Of a DNA stretch of 64,000 nucleotides, positions 34,116 through 46,249 are shown in pieces; the first letter of the stretch is position 1, and every line of letters starts with the position of its first letter. Source of the stretch: Leptasterias polaris (lineage: Eukaryota > Echinodermata > Asteroidea > Forcipulatida > Asteriidae); contig JAZGTN010000016.1 of assembly GCA_037783415.1 (NCBI GenBank), positions 4,461,001 through 4,525,000 of the forward strand, given 5' to 3'. The notes beneath the pieces were generated by a model that was given only the letters and a program-made list of their open reading frames with translations, searched no databases and was not told the DNA's origin. A program made the position numbers and the translations under genes.

Positions 34116-34515
34116 CTATCAGTAAGGTAAAAAACACCATTGTTTAGTTTTAGTCAGAAAGCTTACTGATTATAGTTCATATTAGAAACACTTTTTCTTT
34201 GAAATATTTCCCTCTGAAATGAAGTCATATTCAAGAAAAATGTATTTGAAAAAAACAAAAACATTACTAGAAATGCAACAGCTGATTTCGGTTGTTACAA
34301 CCAAAATTAAGGTCAATGTGTTTACATGTACGTACATGCTTAAAATTGTGCATGTATTGCACTACTTTCTCCTTACTCACACAACGAATTAAGCAAAAAT
34401 TTTCAAAGGATGGTTGTTTCATGTACTTGTACATCTATGTGGTAACTTAATCACACAAAACATGAATACTGTCTGCGACTATTTTGTCAGCTCTACCAAT
34501 CCTGTATAATACCTT
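34116..34515 (+). mobile_element. TTAA miniature element, family 2, left end missing
   Basis: Landmarks 'agtcagaaagcttactgat', 'cagctgatttcggttgtt', 'aattttcaaaggatggttg' and 'gctctaccaatcctgtataa' match 7228-8013 in the same orientation. The left ~40 bp are not recognisable and the right ends 'ataccttgaa' (degenerate target). Confidence 0.7.
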
Positions 34516-35429
34516 GAACTGCCTAATGGAATTGGGACTTTATGATAATATTTTGTCACGTTAGATGTAGCTTCTCCAATCACAAATCTGCCTGAGTTTT
34601 ATTCCTATCCAAGGAGTCGAGACATTGTTTTCTGATCTTCATCTATTCATCTAGAAACGAGTCAGGGTCACATACAAGAAGCGTGTTTTATCTCCAGGTC
34701 AGTTTTCATCGAAGCTTAATTTTTCCCAGTGAGGCTGAGGTATTTCCACAGGAGTGATGACCTACATTGTCTGAGAGATAACACTTGAGTCTTGTTTTGA
34801 AATTTCAGACATTTTTATGCAGACTGAACAAAAATATTTTGTAGGTGCAAAATTTTGTGATGGTATTGCAATAATATTGGTGCTTTGCCAAGGCCATGAA
34901 ATGACTTTGTGATTGATTGAAACGTGGAAAATTTGTTTTCAAATCTTGTCGCAAATCTTCAAAATCAACTCACCTGCCAAAGATGAGCACTCCCCTAACG
35001 AACACAAAATAGTGTCTAAGAAAAATAGGAATATAAAACAGATTGGAACTCCATAGATGAAGGGCGAAAACATTTTCATTTTGTAAAGGAGCAGTTTCGG
35101 TGGAAAACTAAAGAAAATATTTTGAGAGAGAGGAAGAAACCAAGCCCAACCATTGTGCTAGTTGTAGCAGCCTTAATACCCTTCAGATTGTGAGATTTGT
35201 GAAATTTCACCTACATAAATAACACCATCCAGTATGACTGGTCACTGGGTCGTCATTATAATGAAGATTTTATTTTAAATTTGTTAGTAGTCTTACATAA
35301 AAGAATTATTATAATTGTAGTAATGTTCTTGTAGTTTGCTAAAGTAATTAGTATGCAAGTCTGTACATGAGTGTACCGACATACCATGAGTAGTGAAACT
35401 ACAGTTGCACAGACATGTACGATAATTTT
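34516..35429. other. No gene or recognised repeat
   Basis: AT-rich; reverse frame 35256-35489 overlaps the SINE and is not supported. Confidence 0.45.
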
Positions 35430-35655
35430 AAAGCGATCCGTTAGCGAAGTGGCTGTGTTGGTGTAGTGGTATCTTTCCTCGCCTTTCACATCAAGGACCC
35501 GGTTCGAATCCTGCTGGGGGCACTATGTGGATTGCTTGGGTTTCCCTGGAATAATACTCGGGGTTTTCTTCCCAAAATTGTAACTTCCTTCCTTGTCTTC
35601 TCTCCATGGGGTTCTTAGCTAGTTCAGTGATTAAGTTTACTTTTCTGAGAGTCCT
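35430..35655 (+). mobile_element. tRNA-derived SINE
   Basis: A-box-like 'ttggtgtagtggtatc' at about 35458 and a perfect B box 'ggttcgaatcc' at about 35500 with suitable spacing; 3' body 'tgcttgggtttccctgg' and 'gggttttcttcccaaaattg'. No closed cloverleaf, so SINE rather than tRNA gene. A relative lacking the A box is at 47650-47740. Confidence 0.65.
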
Positions 35656-36749
35656 TGGCTTCACAACCAGAATTAATTAATGAAATGAAGATGATCAGTT
35701 GTACTGAACATTGTGTGTACATAGGTATTAATTATGGTAGAATATATTTTGAAAATACTTATAAAAATTGCCAGAGTGAACAATATGGGGAAATAAAAAT
35801 CCATTCTGGGATGAGTTTCTGAAAAAAAATTGTCTGTGATTGATTTCGAATGGGATAATCTCTCCAAACTAAAAACAACTGAGACAGTGACAGTCTCTCC
35901 CGAAACCCTTTCAAAAGTTCTAACGAAGGTACACTTTATCACTCTAAATCATACCTGCCGCAGTCGACAATCTGGCGCTTTCAACCTTACCCCCCCCCCA
36001 AAAACGATGAGATACTCAGTAGTTTGTGGTAACATTCTGCGCTCAAGATTTGATTTGGAAGCGTAACTTTTTACGCGGAGCACAGTAATCATTTGTTGCC
36101 ACGGTAACGCGTGCAGTGGAAATAACACCATCCTCAAACCCAAAGCACTGTGTTAGGATAAAATTTCCGAAAGACATCCGATAGTGAGGAGGTTGCTACC
36201 CCTAGAGACGAATGCTGTCGGCTCGGCACGTTCTAATACAAATCAGTACCCATGGCGGTCAGAAAGAAGCTCTTCTGATCATTGAACCCCCCCCCCCCCT
36301 TCCCAATGTTCACCCTCAGTCAACCCGTCAAGTATTGGATCTCAATGACTTGCTGTAGGGCCACCTCTTGTGTCTGCGTGTTGTCTTTGCCTTACCCCCT
36401 TTTTTTATTCGACTTCGCTTGCAGGAATTTTGGGGTGTTGTGAAACAGGGGGCTTGTCCAGTGAAATGTTCATTTACTCGGTAATAAGTCGGTTAGGTTG
36501 ATTAATCATGCATTGCTTGAGGAACCAGTGTGGAAATGATGAGTGGACAAAAGAGTGGGGGTGGGCAGGGTGGGAGTCATTCTCCTGTAGTTATCAGACA
36601 CCTTCAACATTATCCCCTTTCCGCAATCCTCTTTCAGTTTAGATCAGTAACTCTCCATACCTTCTTTCCTTTGTCATGTGGGGTAGTAGGGTTTACTTTT
36701 ATCCCCTTCAGTGTTATTCCCCACAACCCATATGGCTTGAGAACTAGTA
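35656..36749. other. Unassigned; GC-richer block 35890-36260
   Basis: No gene supported. Includes C10 at 35990-35999, C13 at 36287-36299 and an X-box-like site at 36095. The GC-richer part has no repeat signature and might be regulatory or exonic, but no open frame is convincing. Confidence 0.4.
36095..36108. promoter_or_regulatory. RFX X-box-like site
   Basis: GTTGCC-AC-GGTAAC fits the RFX consensus GTNRCC N0-3 RGYAAC exactly. Lies in a GC-richer unique block. Binding or function is not shown. Confidence 0.4.
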
Positions 36750-36954
36750 TTCGCTCTTTGTACGGATCCACTGTGTGCATTTAGAGCCTCGACTTCATGC
36801 TTCATTTGTATTGTATAATTTATGTATCTTTTTTGGATGAAAGTGTCATTACATTACCTTGACAATACAGAGTTATATAATGCTTCTATTCACTGCTGTC
36901 CCCAATTCGAGGCTCTGCACGCAAATGGCTGACTGTGCAAAGGTTAAGGGCGAA
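36750..36954. mobile_element. TA-flanked miniature element, second copy
   Basis: Same body as 8220-8414: 'ttcgctctttg', 'agagcctcgacttcatg', 'cattaccttgacaatacaga', 'gctgtccccaattcgagg'. TA at 36748-36749; the right terminus is disrupted by a few extra bases ('gtgcaaaggttaagggcgaa'). Confidence 0.75.
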
Positions 36955-37504
36955 AGAGACAGAACTGTTGTTTTATTTCAGAATGTAGATTTATGGGAAA
37001 TATGGGATTTTGATCAAATCATGTCATGACCTTTACTTTGACCTTTTTAGCGAAATGTCAAATTCAAATCTTGCGGCAATCTGTAACTGCTAATACGGGT
37101 GTTTGGTGTAATCGGATTATGGCTAGAATTGCTTCTAATGTGTACACATCAGAGTTGTTGTTGGTAAAGTCAACTCTAGCAATCCACATTCTCATCTGCA
37201 GTCTACTTAAATCTCTACATCTCCTATATCGCCAGTCCCACCCCCCCCCTGGCCATCTGCAGCAATAATCCATTCATCATAACCATTCACCTTGAAGCAT
37301 ACCTGGGGGTATACATGTATGTACTTAATTAAGCCTAACTTCAAATGTCCATATTTGATAGTGTCTCTTCTTCTTTTTTTCTCGGTCAGGCACAATACAG
37401 AGCAATGAAGCTGTTCGGAGAAAAACTCAATTGAATAACATTGATTAAAATTTTGCAAGAGGAATCTTCAGTCACACATGCTTCTCATTGGCAGTTGAAC
37501 TGCC
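36955..37504. other. No supported gene
   Basis: C9 at 37242-37250. Overlapping frames on both strands (37026-37458) lack recognisable content. Confidence 0.45.
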
Positions 37505-37519
37505 TGTTACTTTACATTG

Positions 37520-37640
37520 AATTTGATTATAAAATAGTTATCTATCATGTGGCAGGTTTGCAAAAAAAAAGGGACAGAAGTTGATCAAATTCTATAAATA
37601 GTTATCTACCTTGGGCAGGTTTGCAAAAAAGGACAGAAGT
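37520..37640 (+). repeat. About 60-bp tandem duplication
   Basis: 'aaatagttatctaycnt' plus 'ggcaggtttgcaaaaa' and 'ggacagaagtt' occur twice (about 37532 and 37596). Confidence 0.8.
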
Positions 37641-37984
37641 TAATGTTGTCACGTTAACCCATTTTTCTATTTTGAGATTCAATTAAAAAGTTGTAAATTG
37701 TAGTTCTTACAAATAAATAGCTACAAATTGTTGCATGGAATTTGATTATCCTAACTGGCAGTCTAGCAGGCTGGTGAAAAAGAAAGAGTTGTTTATTTTT
37801 CAAAAATGACAGTCTGCGAATCAGTTGTGTGTTTTAGTTTTAGTTTTGATATGAGCTTGTAACAAACACTGATCTTTCAGAATCTTGTTAAATTGTGGTA
37901 AAATTTCCTTTTAATGATATTCTTGGTTGTTCAACTTCTATGCTGATACTCCGCAAAGTCCCACGTTGGGATATCCCACCAATG
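37641..37984. other. No gene or recognised repeat
   Basis: AT-rich. Confidence 0.45.
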
Positions 37985-38100
37985 TTACCAGGGTTTGCTC
38001 TTTACTTTTTCAGTGACAAGCCAGCCAGGACCAGTTCACTGGTAATATTTACGGTTAATATACCTAAAGATGCCCTTGTGTTTTACTCCACATGAATGTT
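37985..38100 (+). repeat. Dispersed repeat A fragment
   Basis: 'gggtttgctctttactttt', 'cagtgacaagccagccagga' and 'ccagttcactgg' match the head and first half of the satellite unit. Confidence 0.55.
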
Positions 38101-38976
38101 GTATTGCCTCATCAATGCTCTCAGTAACACTAACAGGTCGTTGATATCACTTCTGTTGACTTTGTGTTGTTAATGTCTACTCTATTCCAACTGAATATTT
38201 ATCCACTGCCCCATTCTAGCACTTCAAGGCATATCATTACCTCTTGTGTAATGATTTTGACACTTGTTGGTTCTTTAAGTGAGGCATCCTCTGCGGAGCA
38301 TCACCGGCGGTCATTAATTAAAAAACAGGGAGACGAAGAGAAAAAGTGGACATAATCGAGTACCGAAGTGCCGGTCAGGATGTTGGAGCCATATCAAGTG
38401 ATATCATTAGGAATGCCACGTTCCACCCCACATTCTGCCAAGGTACTTAACTCGGTGTCTTGGTTGTACATTATTACACACTATATCTGTGTGCGGCGAA
38501 AAAAATATACTTCTGTATTCAGGATGCCACGACAATCCAGTCCCGTTATTAAGGTGAGATCAGTTTCCATGGATTTGTTGCCCATAGCAACGGATTGGGC
38601 AGCTGTATTCCGAAGATTAAATAGATGATAGTCTCGATGCTTACATCGGAACCTGCTGGCATAATCTTAATATTGAGGATTGTTTGCACTGTATACAAGT
38701 GTTGGACATTTTTATAGGATGAAGTTAGCAATGGGCAATGAAGGCCATTCATGTGTAATAATTTTAAAACAAATTCATGCGGACAAATCTAAGCGTCACA
38801 TTTATCCAATGCTGTTTGGATATTTTTTACTTCTGTAGAATTGATTTAATTTGGGGAAAAAAGAGAGCTGAGGTTCTTTGGTTTGAGCTCTATATTATAG
38901 TGGCCTTGATGAAGGCATAAATAATTTGTTTACAATTTATTTAAGTTCAATATTCCATGAAGTTCTTACTATTGTT
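38101..38976. other. Unassigned single-copy-looking block
   Basis: No gene supported. The frame at 38368-38628 is open but unrecognised; a possible 31-base exon between 'tattcag' and 'gtgaga' (38522-38552) is within chance. Contains an X-box-like site at 38577. Confidence 0.4.
38577..38591. promoter_or_regulatory. RFX X-box-like site
   Basis: GTTGCC-CAT-AGCAAC fits GTNRCC N0-3 RGYAAC with a 3-base spacer. Function not shown. Confidence 0.35.
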
Positions 38977-38979
38977 TAA

Positions 38980-39489
38980 AGGTATTACACAGGATTTGTA
39001 TAGCTGACAAAATAGACACAGACAGTGTTAATGTATTGTGTGATCAACCGTACATAAAATAAAAAACTTGTGAAAGTTTGGTTTAATCTGTGAGTCAGGT
39101 TGAATAGTGAAAAATAATGCCAAATTTTCAGCATTTTATTTTATTTTATTTTAATTCTTTGGACAATACAATAATATACGAGCTAAGGCCGTCCAGAGAA
39201 AGGCAAAAGTCAAAAACTGTCATCAAAAAAGATGTGCCCTCTCAGACCTTGCTCATTTAAAAGAGTAGACAAAGTTGTCCTTAATTTTGGTTATAACAAC
39301 CAAAATCAGCTGTTCTGGTTAAAATAAAATATGTTTTCAATTTGTTTTCTAGAATATGACTTCATTTCAGAGGGAAATATTTCAAAGAAAAAAAGAGATC
39401 TATTACAAACCTTAAAATCAGTAAGCTTTCAGACTAAGATTAAACAATGTTTTTTATCACTTTTTTTTATCCAATCTTTTATAATACCT
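38980..39489 (-). mobile_element. TTAA miniature element, family 2, both ends present
   Basis: TTAA at 38976-38979; ends 'aggtattacacaggat' and 'atcttttataatacct'. Reverse orientation relative to 7228. The left part has the degenerate core 'cttgtgaaagtttgg'. About 110-140 extra bases at roughly 39130-39270, starting with 'attttattttattttatttt', are absent from other copies and look like a secondary insertion. Confidence 0.7.
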
Positions 39490-40191
39490 TTCAATTTGTT
39501 GGGGTAAACACTGCTATGAGTATGTAAAATCAAAACTTATTGTTCATTAACTGTGTTCAGAGACTTCATCATAAAAAAACTGAAGAACTTTTGCAATCGA
39601 TTCAATGGCCGGAGTCCCTCATTGATTTAAAATAAAAAGAAAACACACCTAAGAGTCGACTACAGTTTTAAAGAAAAGAGCAAGAGCAAGAGCGAGCAGT
39701 GGCAATTTGAACAGTGCCATTTCGGACACAAACAATGTCACAGACCTGGCAAACTCAGTCCTACAGGCGAGTTTAATCGAGTGTTACTGAATGTGTGTAA
39801 CTTAATCTGGACTATTTTGCACTCTGTAAGTGCAGATCAATGTTGTTGATTTCTCCCATGCTTTTGTTGTGGACTGTCTGTATGAAAAAAAAATGTGATC
39901 ATGTTGCAGGGGGAAAAGCGTCCAGGAAGGATGAAAGAATAGAAGGGGGAAAACCCAGCTATGTATCTTATTTTTCACTTATTGCCTTTAGGTGCTGCTT
40001 CCATATTAGGCATATCAATGGGGGAATATTTTTGTAAAAAATCAATGTTTTTGATTTGACCTACATAACCTGTTGCTGGTCAATAGATGCCTTGTGGGGA
40101 GATTGTCAATTTGCATGACTTGAGTTTCTCATCTTCAAGGGTGAAGACATGAACTATATAAAACTGTTTGGTCCATTCCTCTAGGCCCCCT
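39490..40191. other. No gene or recognised repeat
   Basis: AT-rich; small frames only. Confidence 0.45.
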
Positions 40192-40227
40192 CCCCCCCCC
40201 AAAAAAAAAAAAAAAAAAAAAAAAAAA
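40192..40227. repeat. C9 followed by A27
   Basis: Homopolymer pair; the A tract could be the poly-A tail of an inserted retrocopy, but no matching source or duplication is visible. Confidence 0.9.
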
Positions 40228-40424
40228 CCCCAAAACCAACAACAACAAAACAAAAAGCAACACACACACACAAAAGTCAACTTTAAACACAAAAATTAAA
40301 ATAATAAATGAACAAACAATTACAAATTAAAGTTTGTGTCACCTCAAACTTTTTTACAAAAGCGGCTTAAGATTTCATCTTTAAATTTTAATCTTTAAAA
40401 GGTTATTGTGCTATAAGTGATTGA
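40228..40424. other. A-rich spacer
   Basis: Includes (CA)n near 40261. Confidence 0.5.
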
Positions 40425-40560
40425 GAAAATTAAAATTAGCAGTTACAAACTGCTTACTTACCAAAAGGATCTGATATAAATGCGGGGAGTCTTTCTCAAA
40501 TGCTAAATTACTAAACACATAAACAAGTATTGTAAAAAAAGAAGCAGTTAAGTGGAGAGA
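40425..40560 (+). repeat. Dispersed repeat D, degenerate copy
   Basis: 'cagttacaaactgcttactt', 'ccaaaaggatctgatataaa' and 'gagtctttctcaaatgctaa' follow repeat D order, with internal loss. Confidence 0.5.
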
Positions 40561-43439
40561 GATGTAGAGAGAGATAGGCAGAAAGCACCCAGAAAAAACC
40601 AGGGATGAACAATGAAGGAGACAAATGGGGTAGAGGCAAGGGGCTAACCACAAGAGGTTGGAAACACAAAAGACAAAATCAACAATGGGAAGAGGGAAAA
40701 AACTTAAATAATTAGACTAGAGAATGAGACAGACTGAAAAGCGATTTTCTTGAATTAAATAAACAATTGGGTGATATAATAGTCTGGTAATTGTTCTGTT
40801 ACTCTATTGTCATGATGTTGTGATTTAAGTGATTTTGGAAAACACTTAGTGATACTTGGGTAATTGCTCTATTAAGATTTTCAACTTCATTACTCTGCTG
40901 TCCAATGACTAGTTTGTTTTATTTTGATTTTCATTCTTTAACTGCAAATTCGAAAAAACACTTCTCTATCTTGTAATATGCCATAAAAAAATATGTATTT
41001 TTAATTTAACCGAGTAAATGCATCCCGTGTGCTACGCAAACCCCAATAAGTCAGGTATTTATGGTACACACAAAAAGATGTATTTTTATAAATCCTCTGA
41101 AATGTAACACCTCAAGGAGGTAAAACTGCAGTGTGGGATCCACGGTTCGTAAGCGGCTTGATCCCAGACTCTGAAGAAGCCCCACTCCTGCCATCCACTC
41201 CCCAGGATTGTTTTTACTTCCTTCAAATACAACCCTGGATACTCCAGGTAAACATTTTTCCAAATGGGCTCTCAAGAAATGATGCCCCCAAAAGACCCTT
41301 ATTTTGTTCGCAGTCCTTCCACATTGAGCACGCCTGACAAGCTTTTTCTCCCAAATCTAATTGTACGTTGTGGTCTTTATAAACGTTGTCCATTCCCCCA
41401 GCCCCCAAACCCCCCGCTACTAAAAAAGAACATATTAATGTTTTTCTGTCCCTGCTTGTAGCTGTGCGACTCAAATGGTTTTCGAAGTACCTGGCCACAA
41501 GACAAGAGTGAATTCGATTTGAACAAATTGTCCAACCGTCTGTTTTTTTAAAGCTGGCTGTTTTTTTAAAGCTGGACTTGATCCTATTTTTTGCTCATCC
41601 CAGAAGCCTAAATCATTACAGGCAATGTTTGGCCAGCCATATTGCATGTAGTTGTTCATCTTTCCTATTCCATAAACAAACCATACAGACAGGACTTAAA
41701 TTTACGAAAAACTGCACAGCTTTATTTGACAAAAATAACACAATTTAGAAAAAAATATTAGTTATTGTGTAATTAAGATTTGTTTCTTCTTGATTTATTT
41801 ATTTGTTTGCTGGGTGTCCGCGAAAATTAAAAATGCTGTGATGAAGACGCATTGTTTTTGGTCACATGCAAGGTTGTGTAACAAAATGTTTAAACCTTAG
41901 AAAAGACGTGTGTAACCGACTGCTTTAGAAACGGTCACCTGTCTTGTTAAATTTAGTTTTTGCCATGATGCCCCCCAAAATTTCTGCGATGCCCTTCTAG
42001 AAAAAAGCAAGGCAATTATTACCAGGCCCTTTTGAACGCAAGGTTTGAGGCCTGCAATACCATGACCAAATGAATTCTTTCTCTAATAATAAATGCTTAT
42101 CGTAACTGTAAGGAGGAGGTTTGGTTGGTATTGAAAAGCTGAACTATTTTGTTAGAAATTCTTCTACTCTTTTGGAATTTGTCTTAGCTATCACTATTTG
42201 GTTCAAAACGTAGTCAAATCTAGGCCTGACCTTTCTATTGTGACCTTTGTATCTTTAAACAATACACTATACAATAATTGATTTCAATTGAATAATTGTA
42301 GCTCCTTACTAATGTACTTGTACTGTGGGCTAAAGAACCGTAAAATAACACAGGAAATGTGCTGTAGAAAACTGCACCCAAGCAAACAAAGAGTGTTGAT
42401 GCTGGCTGACCACGTATATGAAACTAAAATAACATGAATATGATGTAAATTTGGATAGGAATTAAAATGTTTACCTTAGGGGTGGGGGGGGTGGACTGTC
42501 ATGAACAAGAAAATTATGTTCAAGACAAATGGGTCTGTAAATATCTGGAGTTGTATGTATCCAATGAAAGTAGAAACTGAATTCATGTTTGGATTGGGGC
42601 AGTTCGAAGGATTGGCGGTGGCGGCAAGGTTCTGACAGCAGTGTTTCTCGTGGCTGAAGTCAGGGACTAGATGACCTCTGAGGAGGTCAAGATGAAAATT
42701 GCTTAAGGTAGCAGGTGGGGGAAACGACTTGATGATCATAAACGCTCCACCTGCATAACGGTACAGTGCTCATGCAAATCAAATCAGTATCATTTTTCTC
42801 CTCTCCCCGAGCCGGGACAATTTGGAGATTGGGTCTATATTGGGAATGAAATCAGCATCATGTTGTCGTCTTGGTGTGCGTTTGTATTCATTTTAACAGT
42901 AGGGTATCTGCTCTTTGGGGTAATTTGTTATTGATTTTTCAGAGATTAAATTCATTCTTAACTTGTAGCTTTCAATAAATGCGTCATTCAACAAGTACAG
43001 CAGCTTTTCATAGTAAGAGACGATCGACTCCTCCCTTTTAGTTGTGCATAATTCATTCACAAAAACATAGTATCTTCATATTATTATTAGTTGTGTATAA
43101 TGCAAAAGACGCCCAATTTAGTTGCCTCAGGGTTCTGTGACATTTTTTCTAAATTTGTCCGATGCAATTTTTTTTTTTTCGGACTGAGGAGATTTTGAAC
43201 ACACAAGTCTTATTTTGTGCCGTTTCAAATTACAGATTATTAGAGTGCTTACGATGCACAAGTTCAGACTTGTATTCCTACCACGTTTACTCAGCCAGTG
43301 CCGTGGGTGTCCGACTTGGCATACTGTGGATGCACAATGTACAATGTGCAACATGTCTTCTGTTAAATATCTATGATCAATTCTATTGTCATAAAGTAGC
43401 CTACAACTATCCCGTGATTATATCTACAGGTGTGTGATT
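40561..43439. other. No gene; small repeats only
   Basis: Nearly 2.9 kb without a supported gene. A 16-bp duplication 'ctgtttttttaaagct' at 41540-41575, a weak repeat C fragment at 41985-42060 ('gatgcccttctag', 'caaggcaattatt') and G-rich 42479-42491 are all I see. Confidence 0.45.
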
Positions 43440-43725
43440 TCTCAGCATTTTTCCTGATTGTAGGATTTCCTCAAAAACTCCTTGAGCCTTCAAGTTTTCT
43501 TGAAAGAAGTGAAGCAGAGGCCAAAGGGAGAACCAATTAGTCCACCTTGTGTCCAAACCTGTAGTTTACAGTGATGCACAGAGTCTGAAAACCTCCTGAA
43601 TTGTCACATTGGGGAGGTTCTGGTTAAGAATAAGGGGAAACCCTGGCCCGTACGTCAATTATTAGGAATTTCCACAACCGTCAAATATTATCGCTGAATG
43701 TAGAAAACTAGGGTTTTCATGAGTT
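43440..43725 (+). repeat. Dispersed repeat E, longest copy
   Basis: 'tttcttgaaagaagtgaagc', 'gtgtccaaacctgtagttta', 'gtgatgcacagagtctgaaa', 'cctcctgaattgtcacatt' and 'aggaatttccacaaccgtca' define the family. Confidence 0.65.
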
Positions 43726-43914
43726 TTAAAACATGTTGGAAAAGCTTGATACAAGAAAAGTTATTGGTTAGAACTAGTACAGACGTTCTGCCTTATCCAA
43801 CAAATATGTTGCCAACTGAAAATGTCTTGTAGTCACCTTTTTGTGCTTTAGAAGAAAGTTGGCCTGCACATGTCTTGCTTAAAGTTAATCCCCATTCTCA
43901 AATGCAACTTTGTG
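43726..43914. other. Spacer
   Basis: Nothing recognised. Confidence 0.5.
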
Positions 43915-44530
43915 TGCTTAACAGGGTATTCCCATAGTTTGTTCAGTGTCCGAGCCACTAGCCAGCGAGACCAGTTACAGTTTTACTAGTCCATAAGATT
44001 TGTTACTAGTCCATATTTCATATGAAATAGAACTGCTTTTTAAAACTGAATTAGCCAGCCGAACCATATACAACATGTAGCTTGTCATTTTCCGAGTCCG
44101 GCAGTCTGTGGCCTATTTACTAGTTCATATTTCATGTTGAATGGGAATGATTTTCAACACTGAACTAGCTAGCTGGACCAGTTAGCATGTCATTTCACTA
44201 GTGAACAAGCTTTTTAACTTGTCCATGTTTCAATAGAAATACTTTTCAACACTGAACTAGCCAGCTGGATCAATAAGCTTGTCGTTGAACTAGTTCGCCA
44301 GCCACTGGCCTAATTACTAGTCAATATTTAAATAGGGATGATTTTCAACACAGAACTAGCCAACCAGGACAAATAAGCATGTCATTTCAGAAGTCCACAC
44401 GCTTTTTCACTCCTCTATATTTCAAATTAAATAGGGGCGTTTTACAATACAGAACTAGTCAACCAGGCCATTTTGAGAGAATTTTGACTGGTCCTCTGGT
44501 GTTTCTTACTAGCATTTGTCCAGGGAATCG
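43915..44530 (+). repeat. Second tandem amplification of repeat A, 5 units
   Basis: Units anchored by 'atatttc'-like sequence at about 44008, 44125, 44222, 44319 and 44412 (period about 95-117 bp), each with 'ttttcaacactgaactagcc' or a close variant and then 'agcttgtcatttc'-like sequence. Starts with a diverged head 'cagggtattcccatagtttg' and ends 'ttttgactggtcctctggtg'. More diverged than the 25-kb satellite, so probably older. Confidence 0.8.
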
Positions 44531-44727
44531 TTGCTTTTTGAACAGCTTTATGAAATTAGGCCGTGGTTATTAACTATGCATGATGTCACACAGTGTCATC
44601 CGTACATAAAACCTCTGAGACAGAAACAAGACTTGCAACCGATACAACCTCAAAAAGAAAAGAAAAAATCAGTTGAGAAATACTTCAGTATTGTTGATCC
44701 CAGCAACTCGTCTCTGAAGCACTTAGA
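44531..44727. other. Spacer
   Basis: Nothing recognised. Confidence 0.5.
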
Positions 44728-44747
44728 GGGGGGGGGGGGGGGGGGGG
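44728..44747. repeat. Poly-G tract (G20)
   Basis: Longest G run in the window. Confidence 0.95.
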
Positions 44748-46249
44748 AAACCTGAAAATAATGAAAAGATGTATCGTGGGAGTAGTTGATATGCATCGGA
44801 TTAGACGCAGGAAAACCTGAAATCCAGAACCACAGCGGAAAGTACTCGGTACGATGGGAGACAGATTCTCCGTATTCCACCCGTTTTGTTTTTCTGGGAG
44901 CTTGACTCGCCCACCTTTTGATGCCTAGCATGACTAGGAGGACATTAGAAGAGGTATTAAATTTACAAACTCAATAAAATTCTCTCCCAGTGGATCCCCA
45001 AGGAGTAACCCCTTCTTCCACACTTCCTGTGATTTATGCAAAGGAAAATGTGACTATTTTGTTCAATATTTCATTTCCTTTTCTTGCCTTTTGGATTACC
45101 TTATTACATTGTGTTTTAACAGAAATAAAACCTGTAGGAACTATTCATGTAGATTACGTTTTATCAAATTCTTGCTTCGTTGAGTTAGAAGTGAACAAAT
45201 ACAGGTCCCTTGTAAATTAAAAAGAAAATTCTCACAAAGTAAACATGTCGATCCCATTTCGCTTTTAAAGTGGTTTATTTTTGGAGTACTGTTTCAATTT
45301 GCCGAATTGCTGAGAAGAGAGAATTACCCCGAAACGAAAGTATGAGTGTCGTTCTAATATAAATGATAATGACTCATCCGAGCCTGTGGATAATTTCCCA
45401 GCCTAGACACACAGGTTTCCATGGTAACCGGTTACCTCACATCTCTATACTCTCCCGAGCCGTCAATTCTTACCAACGGACGAAAAGGTCCATTGCCTAC
45501 CCGGGGAACACAAAAGATGTTCTATTAAGTGCTGTTGCCCTAAAAGTGTGTTCAGATGTCGCCAATTTTTTATTTATTTTTTCTTCCCTCTCTCGCTGCC
45601 CTTTCTCCATTTGGTTTAACCAGCTCGAAGAAGTGGGTTAAAACACGTAAATTGTTTGGATATTCTTTGTAAATCTTGAATGTCACGAGACTTAAAGTGT
45701 GCTCCAGTTCAATCAACTCTGCTGAGAAGAGGGTACAGCCACGTACACATCGAACACGTACCTTCTGGCAGTGCTTGTCATATGCGATACAACTCCCACT
45801 CCTACTAGTAGCGACACAAAAGGTGGTCGGTGCATCACGTTGGCCACTGCAAAATTAATCAATATCCATTAGTTACCTGGCACAGTCATGTGATATAAAC
45901 GCTCTCGGCTTTGCGAATGTATAATTCAAACGTGTCATCTATAAATTAGAGATGGATTAATGCCGATTGTGCAAGAGAGAAAATAATATATGTAAGTCAA
46001 CATGTACTACAGCTTGAAAAATAATTGCCATTGATTTAAACATCAATAACTAATTTAATCAAAATCGAACTGCTTTTTCAATCAATTTATGAAGACTTGA
46101 CTTATCTCTTGTTGCGATCCTTTCAACAACTTTTTAACTTTTTGATTTTGAACTTTTATAATGGAAAAGAAGAAGATATTTTTCTGGTGAAGTTGAGGTC
46201 CAAAGAATGGTTCAAAATCCTGCTAATTGCGTTATTTTATTCTGTTCTC
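44748..46249. other. Unassigned; X-box-like site at 45415
   Basis: No gene supported; frames at 45363-45641 and 45676-45858 are unrecognised though this block is less AT-rich than average. Confidence 0.4.
45415..45428. promoter_or_regulatory. RFX X-box-like site (one mismatch)
   Basis: GTTTCC-AT-GGTAAC: right half-site perfect, left half has T for R at position 4. Followed by the palindrome 'ggtaaccggttacc' at 45423-45436. Function not shown. Confidence 0.3.

Noticed and set aside
35458..35515. tRNA gene
   Set aside because: A and B boxes are present but acceptor and anticodon stems do not form, and the sequence continues into a SINE body.
38522..38552. Possible 31-base micro-exon between 'tattcag' and 'gtgaga'
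   Set aside because: Both signals are common by chance and no neighbouring exon supports it.
40201..40227. A27 as a retrocopy poly-A tail
   Set aside because: No recognisable source transcript upstream and no flanking duplication.
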